The notes under the pieces are model-generated. The model worked only from the letters and a program-made list of their open reading frames with translations. It had not been told where the DNA came from and made no database searches. Source: DAIDKA01 sp963726995 (lineage in GTDB: Bacteria; Pseudomonadota; Gammaproteobacteria; Steroidobacterales; Steroidobacteraceae). From it: DNA of 64,000 nt. The translations under genes were made by a program, and so were the position numbers. Shown here piece by piece: positions 8,636 to 17,216 of this stretch. Within the stretch, counting starts at the first letter, position 1. The number at the start of each line of letters is the position of its first letter. The stretch lies in contig CAVSEP010000007.1 in NCBI GenBank assembly GCA_963726995.1, positions 868,001 through 932,000 on the forward strand, written 5' to 3'.

Positions 8636-9988
8636 ATGATGATCACGATGAGCCACTGGATTCGGTGCATTCTCTCGAGCGCGATGCTGATCCATGCGGC
8701 GGGCGTGCTGGCCGCCGAGGATCCCGGCTCGCCGGCGGCTGAACAACCGGCTCCCGAGAGCTGGGCCTTTCATGGGCAGCTGACCTACACGCAGCAGAAT
8801 ACCGACGCATTCTTCGCGCCCTACAGCGGGCCGAATAGCCTTTCGCCGAACACCGGCCAGGAGACCGCCGATGCGACGCTGTACGCCGGGCTGCGGCTTT
8901 GGCCCGGGATGGAGGCCTGGATCAATCCGGAAATCGACCAGGGCTTCGGCCTCGACAACACGCTGGGCCTGGCCGGATTTCCGAGCGGCGAGGCGTACAA
9001 GGTCGGCAGGAACCACCCCTACTTTCGCCTGCAGCGGGCGTTCCTGCGGGCGACCATCGAGCTGGGCGGCGAGCGTGAAACGGTCGCCGCGGACAGCAAT
9101 CAGCTCGGCGGCAGTCGCAGCGCGAACCGCTGGGTGTTTACAGTCGGCAAGATCAGCGTCGTGGATATCTTCGACGCCAATCAGTACGCGCATGACCCGC
9201 GAAACGATTTCCTGAACTGGGCGGCTGCGGATACCGGATCCTTCGACTACGCGGCGGATGCCTGGGGCTATACCGTGGGGGCCGCCGCCGAGCGGTACCA
9301 GGGGGCATGGACCGTGCGCGCCGGCCTGTTCGATCTGTCGAACGTACCCAATAGCGAACACCTGGAACCGGGACTGCACGAATTGCAGTTCGATCTGGAA
9401 CTGGAGAAACGTCACGAAATCCTCGGCCACCCGGGCAAGCTGATGCTGACGGCGTTTGACAGCCGCGGACGCATGGGCCTGCTCAATGAAGCGGTTCAGC
9501 TGGCGCAGGCGACGCAGCAGCCCGTGGACATTGCCGTCGTACGGCGCTTGCGCGACCGTCTCGGCATCGACCTCGATTTCGAGCAGGAACTGTTGCGCGA
9601 CTTGGGAATGTTTGCGCGCGCCGGCAAGGCCGCCGGCAACGTCGAAGCCTACGAATTCACGGAAATCGACCGGACGCTCGAGGCGGGACTGTCGCTGAAG
9701 GGCTCACGCTGGGCGCGCGCCGACGACACCGTCGGCCTTGCGGGCATCGTGAACAACATCTCGGCGGCGCGTGAGCGGTACCTGAATGCCGGGGGTCTGG
9801 GCATTCTCATCGGCGATGGCCGGCTGCCCCGCCCGGGACCGGAGCAGATCATCGAGACCTACTATTCCCTGAGCGTCCTGCAGCCCCTGCACCTGAGTCT
9901 CGACTATCAGTTCGTGCGCAATCCCGCCTACAACCGCGACCGCGGACCCGTGTCGATATTCGCGGTGCGCGTCCATATGCAGATCTAG
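8636..9988 (+). CDS. carbohydrate-selective porin, OprB family
   Basis: A 450-residue outer-membrane porin. Residues 1-27 are a signal peptide cleaved near VLAAED. The mature protein opens with the family phrase ESWAFHGQLTYTQQN and shows the OprB features LRLWPGMEAWINPEIDQGFGL, VGKISVVDIFDANQYAHDPRNDFLNW and WGYTVGAAAERY. Alternating hydrophobic strands continue to the end (LSLDYQFVRNPAYNRDRGPVSIFAVRVHMQI). Such porins admit sugars or other small neutral solutes across the outer membrane. A second ATG four codons downstream (8648) is an equally possible start; no convincing ribosome site decides between them. It is divergent from the SMP-30 lactonase, which hints at joint use of a sugar or sugar acid. 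Confidence 0.87.
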   Translation: MMITMSHWIRCILSSAMLIHAAGVLAAEDPGSPAAEQPAPESWAFHGQLTYTQQNTDAFFAPYSGPNSLSPNTGQETADATLYAGLRLWPGMEAWINPEIDQGFGLDNTLGLAGFPSGEAYKVGRNHPYFRLQRAFLRATIELGGERETVAADSNQLGGSRSANRWVFTVGKISVVDIFDANQYAHDPRNDFLNWAAADTGSFDYAADAWGYTVGAAAERYQGAWTVRAGLFDLSNVPNSEHLEPGLHELQFDLELEKRHEILGHPGKLMLTAFDSRGRMGLLNEAVQLAQATQQPVDIAVVRRLRDRLGIDLDFEQELLRDLGMFARAGKAAGNVEAYEFTEIDRTLEAGLSLKGSRWARADDTVGLAGIVNNISAARERYLNAGGLGILIGDGRLPRPGPEQIIETYYSLSVLQPLHLSLDYQFVRNPAYNRDRGPVSIFAVRVHMQI

Positions 9989-10009
9989 TGGCCGCGCTCG
10001 GCGATCGGC

Positions 10010-11101
10010 CTACATTATCAATACCGGCTTGAGCGCCCGGCCCGATGAGCAGTCGGCCCAGGCCTCGCCGATGCGCTCGAAAGGGTACTGCGCAATCAGC
10101 CGGTCGAAGGGAAAGCGGCCCTGCCGCCAATAGTCGATGAGCAGTGGGATATGGATCTGCGGGGCGGCACTGCCGCCGAGAATTCCCTGCAACTTTCTGC
10201 CTCCCGCGAGCAGCGCCGCGACATTGAGCGCCCATTCTCCCTGCGGACGGGTGACGAAGCCGGCCGTCCCTTCGTTGCTCAGGCACTGCGTCGCCATCGT
10301 ATACACCGCCGGCGCGCTGGTGGTGTTGAAGCTGAAGTGGAAGCCCGATGGCTGCAGTTCGCGCAGTGCCCCGGCAGTCGCCGTATCCGAGACCAGGGTC
10401 TGGGTCGCACCCAGGCTTGATGCCAGCGCCAGGCGTTCCGGTGAGACATCCACTGCCACGATCCGGGCGGCCCCGACAAGGCGTGCCGCCATGACGGCCG
10501 CCAGACCGACACTGCCGACCCCAAACACCACCAGCGTCTGGCCGGGTCGCAACCGGAATGCCTCGAGGACCGAGCCGGCGCCGGTGATGATGCCGCAGCC
10601 CAGCGGACCCAGCAGCTGCAGCGGCACATCATGCGGAACCCTCACGGCACTGCGTTCCGGGACCACGACGTGGGAGGCGAACGAGGACTGGGCAAAAAAT
10701 GCCCCGGCAATGCTCGAACCATGCTGGCTCAGGGGCGAGGACCCGTCCGCGCGCATGCCGCCGAAGGCCAGCTTCATGGCGTCACGGCAATAGGTCGGCC
10801 GCGCACTGCGGCAGCTGGGGCAGATGCCGCAGGATGCGCCGCTGAGCACGACGTGGTCGCCAACCGCCAGGCCTTGCACCGCCGCGCCGAGTGATTCCAC
10901 GATTCCGGCGCCCTCGTGTCCGAGCACGATGGGTTTGGGCGTCGGCACGCCGATGCCGGAGTGGCAATTCAAATCCGTGTGGCAGATACCCGTGGCGACC
11001 ATGCGCACGCGGACCTCATCGGCCCTGGGGTCCTCCAGTTCCAGCTCCTCCAGCCGGGGATGCGCCTGCCCTGCGCGCGAGACTGCCGCCCGGATTCTCA
11101 C
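10010..11101 (-). CDS. zinc-dependent aryl-alcohol/benzyl-alcohol-type dehydrogenase
   Basis: A 363-residue medium-chain dehydrogenase. Catalytic zinc ligands appear as GICHTDLNCHSG and GHEGAGIVESLG, and structural zinc as CGICPSCRSARPTYC. The NAD fold is VVFGVGSVGLAAVMAARLVG with an acidic AVDVSP follow-on that indicates NAD over NADP. The segment LGPLGCGIITGAGSVL is typical of the XylB/AreB aromatic alcohol dehydrogenase branch. The open frame extends to 11407 but has no homology there. A GAGG ribosome site six bases before the GTG at 11101 marks the start. It lies just after pobR on the same strand (121 bases), which fits a role in converting benzyl-type alcohols towards 4-hydroxybenzoate. 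It converges on the porin gene across 21 bases. Confidence 0.88.
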   Translation of the reverse strand: MRIRAAVSRAGQAHPRLEELELEDPRADEVRVRMVATGICHTDLNCHSGIGVPTPKPIVLGHEGAGIVESLGAAVQGLAVGDHVVLSGASCGICPSCRSARPTYCRDAMKLAFGGMRADGSSPLSQHGSSIAGAFFAQSSFASHVVVPERSAVRVPHDVPLQLLGPLGCGIITGAGSVLEAFRLRPGQTLVVFGVGSVGLAAVMAARLVGAARIVAVDVSPERLALASSLGATQTLVSDTATAGALRELQPSGFHFSFNTTSAPAVYTMATQCLSNEGTAGFVTRPQGEWALNVAALLAGGRKLQGILGGSAAPQIHIPLLIDYWRQGRFPFDRLIAQYPFERIGEAWADCSSGRALKPVLIM

Positions 11102-11222
11102 ATCGTTCCTCGGGCCACCGCGGCCGGCCGGCGCGCATGCCGGAGGGCGCGGGGATACGGTGTCTGCATGATCCTCACCCCCTGGTTGGTCGCACCCAGT
11201 ATCGGCGAGTCGCGCGCCAACG

Positions 11223-12134
11223 TCACGCACCCGGCAGGGCTCGCTCCGGCCCGCGAGCCCGGAATGCGCGCGGCGACAGTCGCGCCTGGCGCGAAAAGAA
11301 TCGGGTGAAATAAGCCGCATCCTCGAATCCCAGCTCGTACGCAATCCTGCGCACGGGGTGGTCGGTATAGAGCAGCTGCCGCTTGGCTTCGAGCACGATG
11401 CGGGCATGCACCAGCTGGATGGGCGTGCGTCCCGTCATCGCCAGGCAGGCATTGCGCAGGCGCGATTCGGAAACACTGAGCGCCGCTGCGTAGGCCGCCA
11501 GCGGCTCGCTGTTCCGATAGCGGTTCTCCACCTGTTCGTTGAAGCGGCCGACGAGCTGGCGCTGCTGGCCGATGAGCGGATCGGCGGCATTGGGGCGCTG
11601 CTGGGCGAGGCGCAGCAGGTTGGCCAGCAGCACTTCCAGCCAGCCCTGTAGCGCCAGGCTGTGCCCCGTGGAGGAGCGCGCGAATTCGCGCGCCAGCATG
11701 CGGAATGCCTGTGCCAGATCCGTCGCCCGCAGCGCCTTCGGCTCGAATTCAAAGGTCGCCGGCGCCGCAAACAGGCCGCCGATTTGCGGCTCGTGCCGCA
11801 CCAGTTCCTGCTGCAGCTGATCGGACAGGGACACGACGTAGCCGGTCGTTCCAGGCTCGAACTCGAAGCCGTGCACCGATCCGGCCGGCATGAGCATCAG
11901 TGCGGGTGGCCGGAACTGTGTGCGGCTGGACTCCGCCTGAACCACGCCGCGGCCGCGAAGCACGAAGATCACCTGATGCAGCACCTGGTGCAGGTGAGGA
12001 TCGATCTTCCAATGGTGCCGGGCGCTGCGGGCCTCGATGGTTTCAACGTGCAGCAGCGGCCTGGCGAGACGCCGTGGCGCCTCACCATACAGGAGGTAGA
12101 TCGGAATGTGCCGTAGGGCGCTGCGCCGCGTCAT
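11223..12134 (-). CDS. pobR: AraC/XylS-family activator, probable PobR
   Basis: A 303-residue regulator. The N-terminal half is a cupin-like ligand domain (HLHQVLHQVIFVLRGRGVVQ, LMLMPAGSVHGFEFEPG). The C-terminal half (about 195-295) has two helix-turn-helix motifs and the AraC signature RIVLEAKRQLLYTDHPVRRIAYELGF, here quoted only to position its core at QLLYTDHPVRRIAYELGF, then DAAYFTRFFSRQ. It is transcribed away from pobA across 175 bases, the arrangement known for AraC-type PobR/PobC proteins that activate pobA in response to 4-hydroxybenzoate. The symbol rests on this context plus family membership. The effector is inferred. Confidence 0.8.
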   Translation of the reverse strand: MTRRSALRHIPIYLLYGEAPRRLARPLLHVETIEARSARHHWKIDPHLHQVLHQVIFVLRGRGVVQAESSRTQFRPPALMLMPAGSVHGFEFEPGTTGYVVSLSDQLQQELVRHEPQIGGLFAAPATFEFEPKALRATDLAQAFRMLAREFARSSTGHSLALQGWLEVLLANLLRLAQQRPNAADPLIGQQRQLVGRFNEQVENRYRNSEPLAAYAAALSVSESRLRNACLAMTGRTPIQLVHARIVLEAKRQLLYTDHPVRRIAYELGFEDAAYFTRFFSRQARLSPRAFRARGPERALPGA

Positions 12135-12309
12135 CGGCAGATGCTAGGGCCTGCACTTGAGAAAAGTCCAATTATGCACCGGGTTCTGACTGCTTCCAGC
12201 TCCCGCATCCTCGCAGAATCAGCCTCCAAATCCGGAGGAAGCCCTTGCCCGCATCGTCACCCCTGACCCCGTGCGTCACGATTAAAGTCCAAGTAGCGGC
12301 TGAAGCGGC
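12135..12309. promoter_or_regulatory. pobR-pobA divergent control region
   Basis: This 175-base spacer must hold both promoters. It contains a 9-base direct repeat AAAGTCCAA at 12163-12171 and 12284-12292, in the same orientation, inside longer related AT-rich blocks. It also has a short inverted repeat CCTCC-n6-GGAGG at 12223-12238. AraC-type activators bind direct repeats, so the AAAGTCCAA boxes are candidates. The 121-base spacing and the position of the second box only 17 bases before pobA are awkward for a classical activator site. No clear Shine-Dalgarno sequence precedes the pobA ATG. Confidence 0.4.
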
Positions 12310-13503
12310 ATGCGCACCAGGGTCGTAATCGTCGGCGCCGGCCCCTCCGGCCTGCTGCTGGGCCAGCTGCTGCACCTCGCGGGTATCGAGGCGATCATCC
12401 TCGAGCGACAGACGGCGGACTACGTTCTCGGCCGCATCCGTGCGGGGGTGCTCGAACAGGTGACCGTGGACCTGCTGGACGAGGCCGGCGTGGGCGCACG
12501 AATGCACAAAGAAGGTCTGGTGCACGAAGGGGTGGGACTGCTGGTGAACGGCGCGCAGCACCGGGTCGACTTGCACGCCCTCACGGGCGGCGCAAGCGTG
12601 CTGGTGTACGGCCAGACCGAGCTGACGCGGGACCTCATGGATGCGCGGGTTGCCGCCGGACCAGCCACGGTGTACGAGGCGCAGGACGTCACGGTCAACA
12701 ACTTCGACGGTGCCAGTCCCTTCGTAACCTACCGCCACGATGGCCGCGGGCATCGCATCGACTGCGAGTTCATCGCCGGCTGCGACGGCTTCCACGGGGT
12801 ATGCCGCGCGAGCGTGCCGCAATCGGCGCGGCATGAATTCGAGAAGGTGTATCCGTTCGGCTGGCTGGGCATCCTCACCGAGACCCCGCCGCTGCACGAG
12901 GAGCTGCTCTATGTGAACAGCCCCCGGGGGTTTGCGCTGTGCTCGATGCGCAGCCGCACGCGCAGCCGCTACTACCTGCAGGTGCCGCTCGGCGACCGCA
13001 TCGAAGGCTGGAGCGATGATGCCTTCTGGGAGGAGCTGCGGCTGCGCCTGCACGCCGAGGGTCGCGAGCAGCTCGTGACCGGAACATCCATCGAGAAGAG
13101 CATCGCGCCGCTGCGCAGTTTCGTGGCCGAACCCATGCGCTTCGGCCGGCTGTTCCTCGCCGGAGACGCCGCGCATATCGTCCCGCCCACGGGTGCCAAG
13201 GGCCTGAATCTCGCGGCCACCGATGTCCGGTATCTGGCGAGCGCGTTGATCGAGTATTTCGCCGAACACAGCGACGCCGGGATCGATGCCTATTCGCAGC
13301 GCTGCCTGCGCCGCGTCTGGCGCGCCGAGCGATTCTCGTGGTGGTTCACCTCACTGATGCACCGCATGACCGAGGAGGATGCGCTGACCAGCAGGCTGCG
13401 CGAGGCGGAACTGGACTATCTACTGCATTCCGAAGCCGCGCTGCGCACCCTGGCCGAGAATTACGTCGGCCTGCCCCTCACCTTCGGCGAGCTCGGGACC
13501 TGA
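12310..13503 (+). CDS. pobA: 4-hydroxybenzoate 3-monooxygenase
   Basis: A flavoprotein of 397 residues, close to the usual 394. It hydroxylates 4-hydroxybenzoate to protocatechuate with NADPH and O2 in the cytoplasm, feeding the beta-ketoadipate pathway. It starts with the FAD-binding VVIVGAGPSGLLLGQLLH. Next come the highly specific ERQTADYVLGRIRAGVLEQ stretch and the VYGQTELTRDLMDAR segment. The second FAD motif is LFLAGDAAHIVPPTGAKGLN near residue 282. Near-complete agreement with Pseudomonas PobA signatures makes this the most secure enzyme call in the first third of the window. It is regulated by the divergent AraC protein. The genes for ring cleavage are not in this window. It converges on the cupin gene, leaving only 7 bases. 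Confidence 0.97.
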   Translation: MRTRVVIVGAGPSGLLLGQLLHLAGIEAIILERQTADYVLGRIRAGVLEQVTVDLLDEAGVGARMHKEGLVHEGVGLLVNGAQHRVDLHALTGGASVLVYGQTELTRDLMDARVAAGPATVYEAQDVTVNNFDGASPFVTYRHDGRGHRIDCEFIAGCDGFHGVCRASVPQSARHEFEKVYPFGWLGILTETPPLHEELLYVNSPRGFALCSMRSRTRSRYYLQVPLGDRIEGWSDDAFWEELRLRLHAEGREQLVTGTSIEKSIAPLRSFVAEPMRFGRLFLAGDAAHIVPPTGAKGLNLAATDVRYLASALIEYFAEHSDAGIDAYSQRCLRRVWRAERFSWWFTSLMHRMTEEDALTSRLREAELDYLLHSEAALRTLAENYVGLPLTFGELGT

Positions 13504-13510
13504 AGTATCG

Positions 13511-13924
13511 TCACGCCGCCCGGGGTGGGCCTGCCAGGTACTGCGCGTCGCTGACCGGCTCCATCCACTCGACCGCCTTGCCGTTGAGACTTTCGGCAAT
13601 CGCCACATGCGTCATGGCCAGGGTGGGCGAGGCGCCGTGCCAGTGACGATGGTTGCACGGGCACCAGATCACGTCTCCGGCGCGGATCTCCTCGATGGGA
13701 CCGCCCTCGCACTGCGTCCAGCCGACCCCCGAGGTGACGATCAATGTCTGCCCCAGCGGATGGGTATGCCAATGGGTGCGCGCGCCCGGCTCGAAAGTGA
13801 CGATGGCGCCACCGGCGCGGCCCGGAGATTCGGCCTGAAAGAAGCTGTCGAGGCGCACCGCGCCGGTGAAGTTCTCGGGCAGTCCCTTGCGGGAAGGGGT
13901 CACGCCGTTGCGTCGGATTTGCAT
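13511..13924 (-). CDS. small cupin protein, hydroxynitrile-lyase-like
   Basis: A 137-residue single-domain cupin. Metal-binding residues are seen in THWHTHPLGQTLIVTSG (two His and a Gln/His pattern) and in NHRHWHGASP. The phrases FEPGARTHWHTHPLGQTLIV and KAVEWMEPVSDAQY match my memory of the Mn-dependent cupin hydroxynitrile lyases of Granulicella and of many unassigned carboxymuconolactone-associated cupins. The cyanohydrin activity may be promiscuous, so the natural role stays open. It is the last gene of an apparent four-gene unit, 10 bases after the hydrolase stop. Confidence 0.85.
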   Translation of the reverse strand: MQIRRNGVTPSRKGLPENFTGAVRLDSFFQAESPGRAGGAIVTFEPGARTHWHTHPLGQTLIVTSGVGWTQCEGGPIEEIRAGDVIWCPCNHRHWHGASPTLAMTHVAIAESLNGKAVEWMEPVSDAQYLAGPPRAA

Positions 13925-13934
13925 TGCTGTCTCC

Positions 13935-15011
13935 TTAGTGCGCCAGGGGTCGGACCCGTGCCTGCAGTTGCTGCAGGAAGCGGCCGCTCATGTAGTAGAA
14001 GCAGTTGTGACCGCCGCCGGGAAAGGTCACCAGTTGCTTGCTCGGGGCGCTGAGCCGCTGGAAGTACTCTTCAACCAGCGGCAGCGGGGCGACCATATCA
14101 TCCGTACCCTGGAAGAAGAACATAGGCACGCCAAATTCGGTGCCCGCCTTGGCGGCATCGTAGCGCAGATCCTCGGCAACCAGCCGGCTTCGATGACCCG
14201 TTGCGCCAAACAGCAGCCGGTAGCTGTCACGCAGCGAGTAGCCCGGGGCGAAGAGGAAGTCTATGCCGATCCTGCCGGAGCGCTCCGAATCGCTTGGGTA
14301 TTGCCCCTCGATCTGCTGCTCCAGGGTTTGGGCCGCAGGATCCGAATACGGCGGCGGTCCGATTCCCGTCAGTTGCTCAAGTGTGGCCGCATTGCCGGGC
14401 GATCGGACTTTCTGCAGCAACAGCTGATAGGTAAGTACTGCGGCGCGCTGCATGTTGACCGCCTGCCCGGTCCCCACGAACGCATAGAAGAGGTCCGGCC
14501 GACGGCGCGCCATTTCCAGGCCCACCGCGCTGCCGAAGGATTCGCCCAGAATGATGATCTTCTCCTTGTGCAGGCGGGTGCGGACGAGCTCGGCCACGCG
14601 GATGCCGTCGTCAATGATCTGCGCCATTCCCGATGCGGTGGCATCCGCTCCGCCATTGAGCAGATAGGTGCGTCCGGCGCCGCGTTGATCCCATTGCGCG
14701 ATGGTGAAGGATTTCTCCCAGGGTCGCATCGAGGCATAGGTGAACGGAATCATCGACAGCGCAGGTCCGCCGTGGATGAACAGCATGACCGGATTGCCCT
14801 GATCCTCGCCGCGGATCTGCAGCCACTGCCTCAAGCCCCCGATGTCCGCATAGAAGGCCTCCTGGATGCCGTGCGGAGTCTGAATCAACTGCGCATTGGC
14901 GTTCTGATGCTGCCGATACGCCCGGTAGCCCAGCGCCGCGGTCACCGCGACGAGCAGCAGCGCGGCCAGCCCAGCCAGTACGACTCCCGAGATCTTCAAT
15001 ACAGTTCGCAT
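13935..15011 (-). CDS. membrane-anchored alpha/beta hydrolase (proline iminopeptidase-like)
   Basis: A 358-residue hydrolase. Residues 5-30 form an N-terminal anchor or uncleaved signal. The alpha/beta fold follows with the oxyanion motif HGGPALS, the WDQRGAGRT loop, nucleophile elbow GESFGS, acid in FQGTDDMVAP and catalytic histidine in FPGGGHNCF. These are features of the S33 peptidase/proline iminopeptidase group, which also includes esterases and epoxide hydrolases. The active site should face the periplasm. Its ATG overlaps the preceding regulator stop (TGATG), implying translational coupling. The gene set DUF2975, XRE regulator, hydrolase suggests membrane or stress-responsive control, but the substrate is unknown. 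Confidence 0.85.
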   Translation of the reverse strand: MRTVLKISGVVLAGLAALLLVAVTAALGYRAYRQHQNANAQLIQTPHGIQEAFYADIGGLRQWLQIRGEDQGNPVMLFIHGGPALSMIPFTYASMRPWEKSFTIAQWDQRGAGRTYLLNGGADATASGMAQIIDDGIRVAELVRTRLHKEKIIILGESFGSAVGLEMARRRPDLFYAFVGTGQAVNMQRAAVLTYQLLLQKVRSPGNAATLEQLTGIGPPPYSDPAAQTLEQQIEGQYPSDSERSGRIGIDFLFAPGYSLRDSYRLLFGATGHRSRLVAEDLRYDAAKAGTEFGVPMFFFQGTDDMVAPLPLVEEYFQRLSAPSKQLVTFPGGGHNCFYYMSGRFLQQLQARVRPLAH

Positions 15012-15283
15012 CAGGGTCGATCCGCAGCCACGGAGACTTCGGCGTCGTCATCGGCCGGGGGATCCTCGAAATCGGCTGCGTCGTATTGATAGTCCAGAAG
15101 ATCTCCCGGCTTGCACTCCAGGACGGCGCACATCCTGGCGAAGGTGCTGAATCGAACTCCGCGCACTTTGCCGGAGCGCAGCAGCGACAACTGCGTCTCG
15201 GATATTCCGATTCGGGCGCATAGCTCCCGGCCCTTCATTTTTCGCCTGGCCAGCATCAGGTCCAGGGTGACGATGACGGGCAT
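15011..15283 (-). CDS. XRE/Cro-type helix-turn-helix regulator paired with DUF2975 protein
   Basis: A 90-residue DNA-binding protein. The HTH spans about residues 10-65 (MLARRKMKGRELCARIGIS, ETQLSLLRSGKVRGVRFST, LECKPGDLLDYQ), the YozG-like form that habitually accompanies DUF2975 membrane proteins. An acidic tail (FEDPPADDDAEVSVAADRP) follows. Both ends overlap the neighbours by TGATG, so all three proteins should be made in fixed proportion. The longer open frame to 15463 overlaps the DUF2975 gene and has no homology, so the start at 15283 was used. Confidence 0.88.
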   Translation of the reverse strand: MPVIVTLDLMLARRKMKGRELCARIGISETQLSLLRSGKVRGVRFSTFARMCAVLECKPGDLLDYQYDAADFEDPPADDDAEVSVAADRP

Positions 15284-15792
15284 CAGACGAACCGGTCGTT
15301 GTCGGTTTTGAGCGCGGCAGCGGCCGCCATGACGCGCCCGATCATGATCAATGCCAATCCCAATGCCGCCAGGGCGATCTGGGCGGCCGCATCGCGGGTG
15401 GCATGCAACCCGAAGACATCGTGCGCGTAACTGTCGTCGAGCCCAGCCGCGGCCATGGCCCACAGGGCGCCGATCAGCAAGGCGATGCCCACCGCACGCA
15501 GTCCCTTGCCGTTCTCCCGCGCGAACAGCTCACCGCGGCCGATTCGAGTGAAGACGCTGCGGGCACGGATGAGTCCAACCACGTAGCAGATGATGGGCAT
15601 GGACAGCGCCAGCTGCGTGACCACGTTGAGTGAGGTCACGCCCACCGGGCCCCCTTTCCATAGTGGCGCGGCTGCAACCAGCAGCTGCGAAACCACCGCG
15701 ATGAGGCTGATCGCGGCCGCCAATGCGGCCAGGGCTCGGAATATGCGCGCATGGCGCTGCAGTCGGGAGGGTGTCTTGTCCGGTGAGTCCAT
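15283..15792 (-). CDS. DUF2975 integral membrane protein
   Basis: A 169-residue protein with four predicted transmembrane helices (about 18-42, 55-75, 97-117 and 138-160), charged loops such as RIGRGELFARENGKGLRAVG, and the length of DUF2975 proteins. These are almost always encoded next to a small XRE regulator, as here, and are thought to modulate it from the membrane; the signal is unknown. A strong AAAGGAAG ribosome site lies six bases before the ATG. It is first in the operon, downstream of an AT-rich promoter zone. Confidence 0.87.
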   Translation of the reverse strand: MDSPDKTPSRLQRHARIFRALAALAAAISLIAVVSQLLVAAAPLWKGGPVGVTSLNVVTQLALSMPIICYVVGLIRARSVFTRIGRGELFARENGKGLRAVGIALLIGALWAMAAAGLDDSYAHDVFGLHATRDAAAQIALAALGLALIMIGRVMAAAAALKTDNDRFV

Positions 15793-15870
15793 AGCAACTT
15801 CCTTTAAGTGAAGTGGCTATTAAATTAACTAATACTTAAATAACTGTCAATACTAGTTAAACCATTCGGC
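15793..15870 (-). promoter_or_regulatory. AT-rich promoter zone of the DUF2975 operon
   Basis: This stretch is strikingly AT-rich in a high-GC setting (TATTAAATTAACTAATAC, TTAAATAACTG). It sits directly upstream of the DUF2975 gene and its ribosome site. It contains several TAxTTAA-like elements that could serve as -10 boxes or as the XRE operator. I could not fix a single promoter. Confidence 0.45.
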
Positions 15871-15901
15871 CAAGGCATTGATTTGTATGGAACGGCGCAA
15901 T

Positions 15902-16429
15902 CTAGGGTTCCGCCCGAATCTCCCGCCGGGTGATCAGCCACTTGCCATCGATCTTGTGCAGCTCGTCGGTGGAACTGCCGACCCCGAGCAGGCTCAGGCC
16001 CTGGGGTTCTTCACCGGTTCGATTCGCGGTCAGCCAATAGGCGCGATGCAGCGCCTGCACTGGCGATGCGAACTCGATGGTGGAATTCGTCTCAAGATGG
16101 AACAGAGTCCGTGATGGTTGACCGCCGTCGCGCTGCGCCTGCCGAAGTCGCGCTTCTTGCGCAATGATGGCCCGCAATGCATCCCGCCCCTGATACGCCT
16201 TGGCATAGATCATCAGCACGCCATTGGGGGCGAAGGAGCTGGAGTAGAGCTCCGGATCGAGTCGATCAAGCCCGCGGGTATACCGTTCCAGGGTTGCCTC
16301 GATCTGCTGACGGTCCGTCACGCGGACCCGGGCCGCATCATCTGCTTCGGACCCGCGTGTGCACGCAGCCAGCGCCAGGACCAGCAGCCCTGCGGCGACC
16401 ACAACCGAACTTGCAAGAAGCCTGTTCAT
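15902..16429 (-). CDS. NTF2/SnoaL-like lipoprotein
   Basis: A 175-residue protein with a lipoprotein signal (hydrophobic 5-21, lipobox LALAAC, Cys22). One SnoaL-like domain follows (about 38-172): QQIEATLERYTRGLDRLDPELYSSSFAPNG, shown only by its core ERYTRGLDRLDPELY, then AYQGRDALRAII and KIDGKWLITRREI. It should be anchored in the outer membrane facing the periplasm. Function is unknown; it is one of six NTF2-fold genes in the window. It follows tpm on the same strand by 27 bases and may share its transcript. Confidence 0.8.
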   Translation of the reverse strand: MNRLLASSVVVAAGLLVLALAACTRGSEADDAARVRVTDRQQIEATLERYTRGLDRLDPELYSSSFAPNGVLMIYAKAYQGRDALRAIIAQEARLRQAQRDGGQPSRTLFHLETNSTIEFASPVQALHRAYWLTANRTGEEPQGLSLLGVGSSTDELHKIDGKWLITRREIRAEP

Positions 16430-16456
16430 GCCCCCCCCTTTCCCTTCCCTCGCGCC

Positions 16457-17098
16457 TCAACGCGCGGGCGTCAGCAGCCAGACCTGCTCGCTGGCCGGAC
16501 ATTTGCCCTTGAGTCCGCCCGCGACTTCAGCGCTGCCAAGCAACCTGAGCGCGTAACCATCCTGATAAAGGCGCGCAATTTCCGCCGCATCGACGGAAAA
16601 CGGCGGCCCCGGCAGCACGCGCTGATCGTAGTCGAAAGATATCACCAGCTGCGGCGCCCGCCCGGTGATCTCCTGCAGGTGCCTGGCGTAGGCGCTGCGC
16701 AGCGGCTGCGGCAGCGCCACCAGGGCCGCCCGGTCATAGACGGCATCGACAGGGCCCAGATCAGCGCGGGAAAGTTCAAAGATATCGCCGTGGAAGATGT
16801 CGATGCCCGGGGCGCCGTAGCGGCTCAACGCGCCGACGACGGTGATCGCGGGCGTCACGCCCAGCTCCTCAAACAGCTGCCGGACGGCGATTTCGCTCAG
16901 TTCGGCGCCCGCGACCCGATGGCCTCGCGACAGCAGCCAGTGGATGTCCAGTGTCTTGCCGCAAAGCGGCACGAACAGGCGACTCCCGCGCGGCAGCGCC
17001 AGGCTGTCGAAATGATTCACCAGCAGCGGATTGGCCTGCGGCTCGTGAAATCCGATTTCGTTCCGCTGCCATTTCTCCTGCCAGAACGATGCATCCAC
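16457..17098 (-). CDS. tpm: thiopurine S-methyltransferase family protein
   Basis: A 213-residue SAM-dependent methyltransferase. N-terminal family signature FWQEKWQRNEIGFHEPQANPL is represented by its core WQRNEIGFHEPQANP. The SAM site contains VPLCGKTLDIHWLLSRGH and VAGAELSEIAVRQLF. The acidic DIFHGDIFEL and VDAVYDRAALVALP segments complete the fold, and FSYDQR-like FDYDQRVLPGPPF follows. Bacterial Tpm proteins methylate thiols, thiopurines and also oxidised selenium or tellurium. The length equals the bacterial norm. It is cytosolic and divergent from the pirin gene. Confidence 0.92.
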   Translation of the reverse strand: MDASFWQEKWQRNEIGFHEPQANPLLVNHFDSLALPRGSRLFVPLCGKTLDIHWLLSRGHRVAGAELSEIAVRQLFEELGVTPAITVVGALSRYGAPGIDIFHGDIFELSRADLGPVDAVYDRAALVALPQPLRSAYARHLQEITGRAPQLVISFDYDQRVLPGPPFSVDAAEIARLYQDGYALRLLGSAEVAGGLKGKCPASEQVWLLTPAR

Positions 17099-17216
17099 GC
17101 GCCTGAGCCCTCAAGTTCCCGACTGCCGCATTATCGGTCAGCCGGCAGTGATTGTTCCCGCTATTCCACAGTATGCTCTGCCGGCTCCCCCGCCGCAGCG
17201 AGCAAGGACGGTAGCC

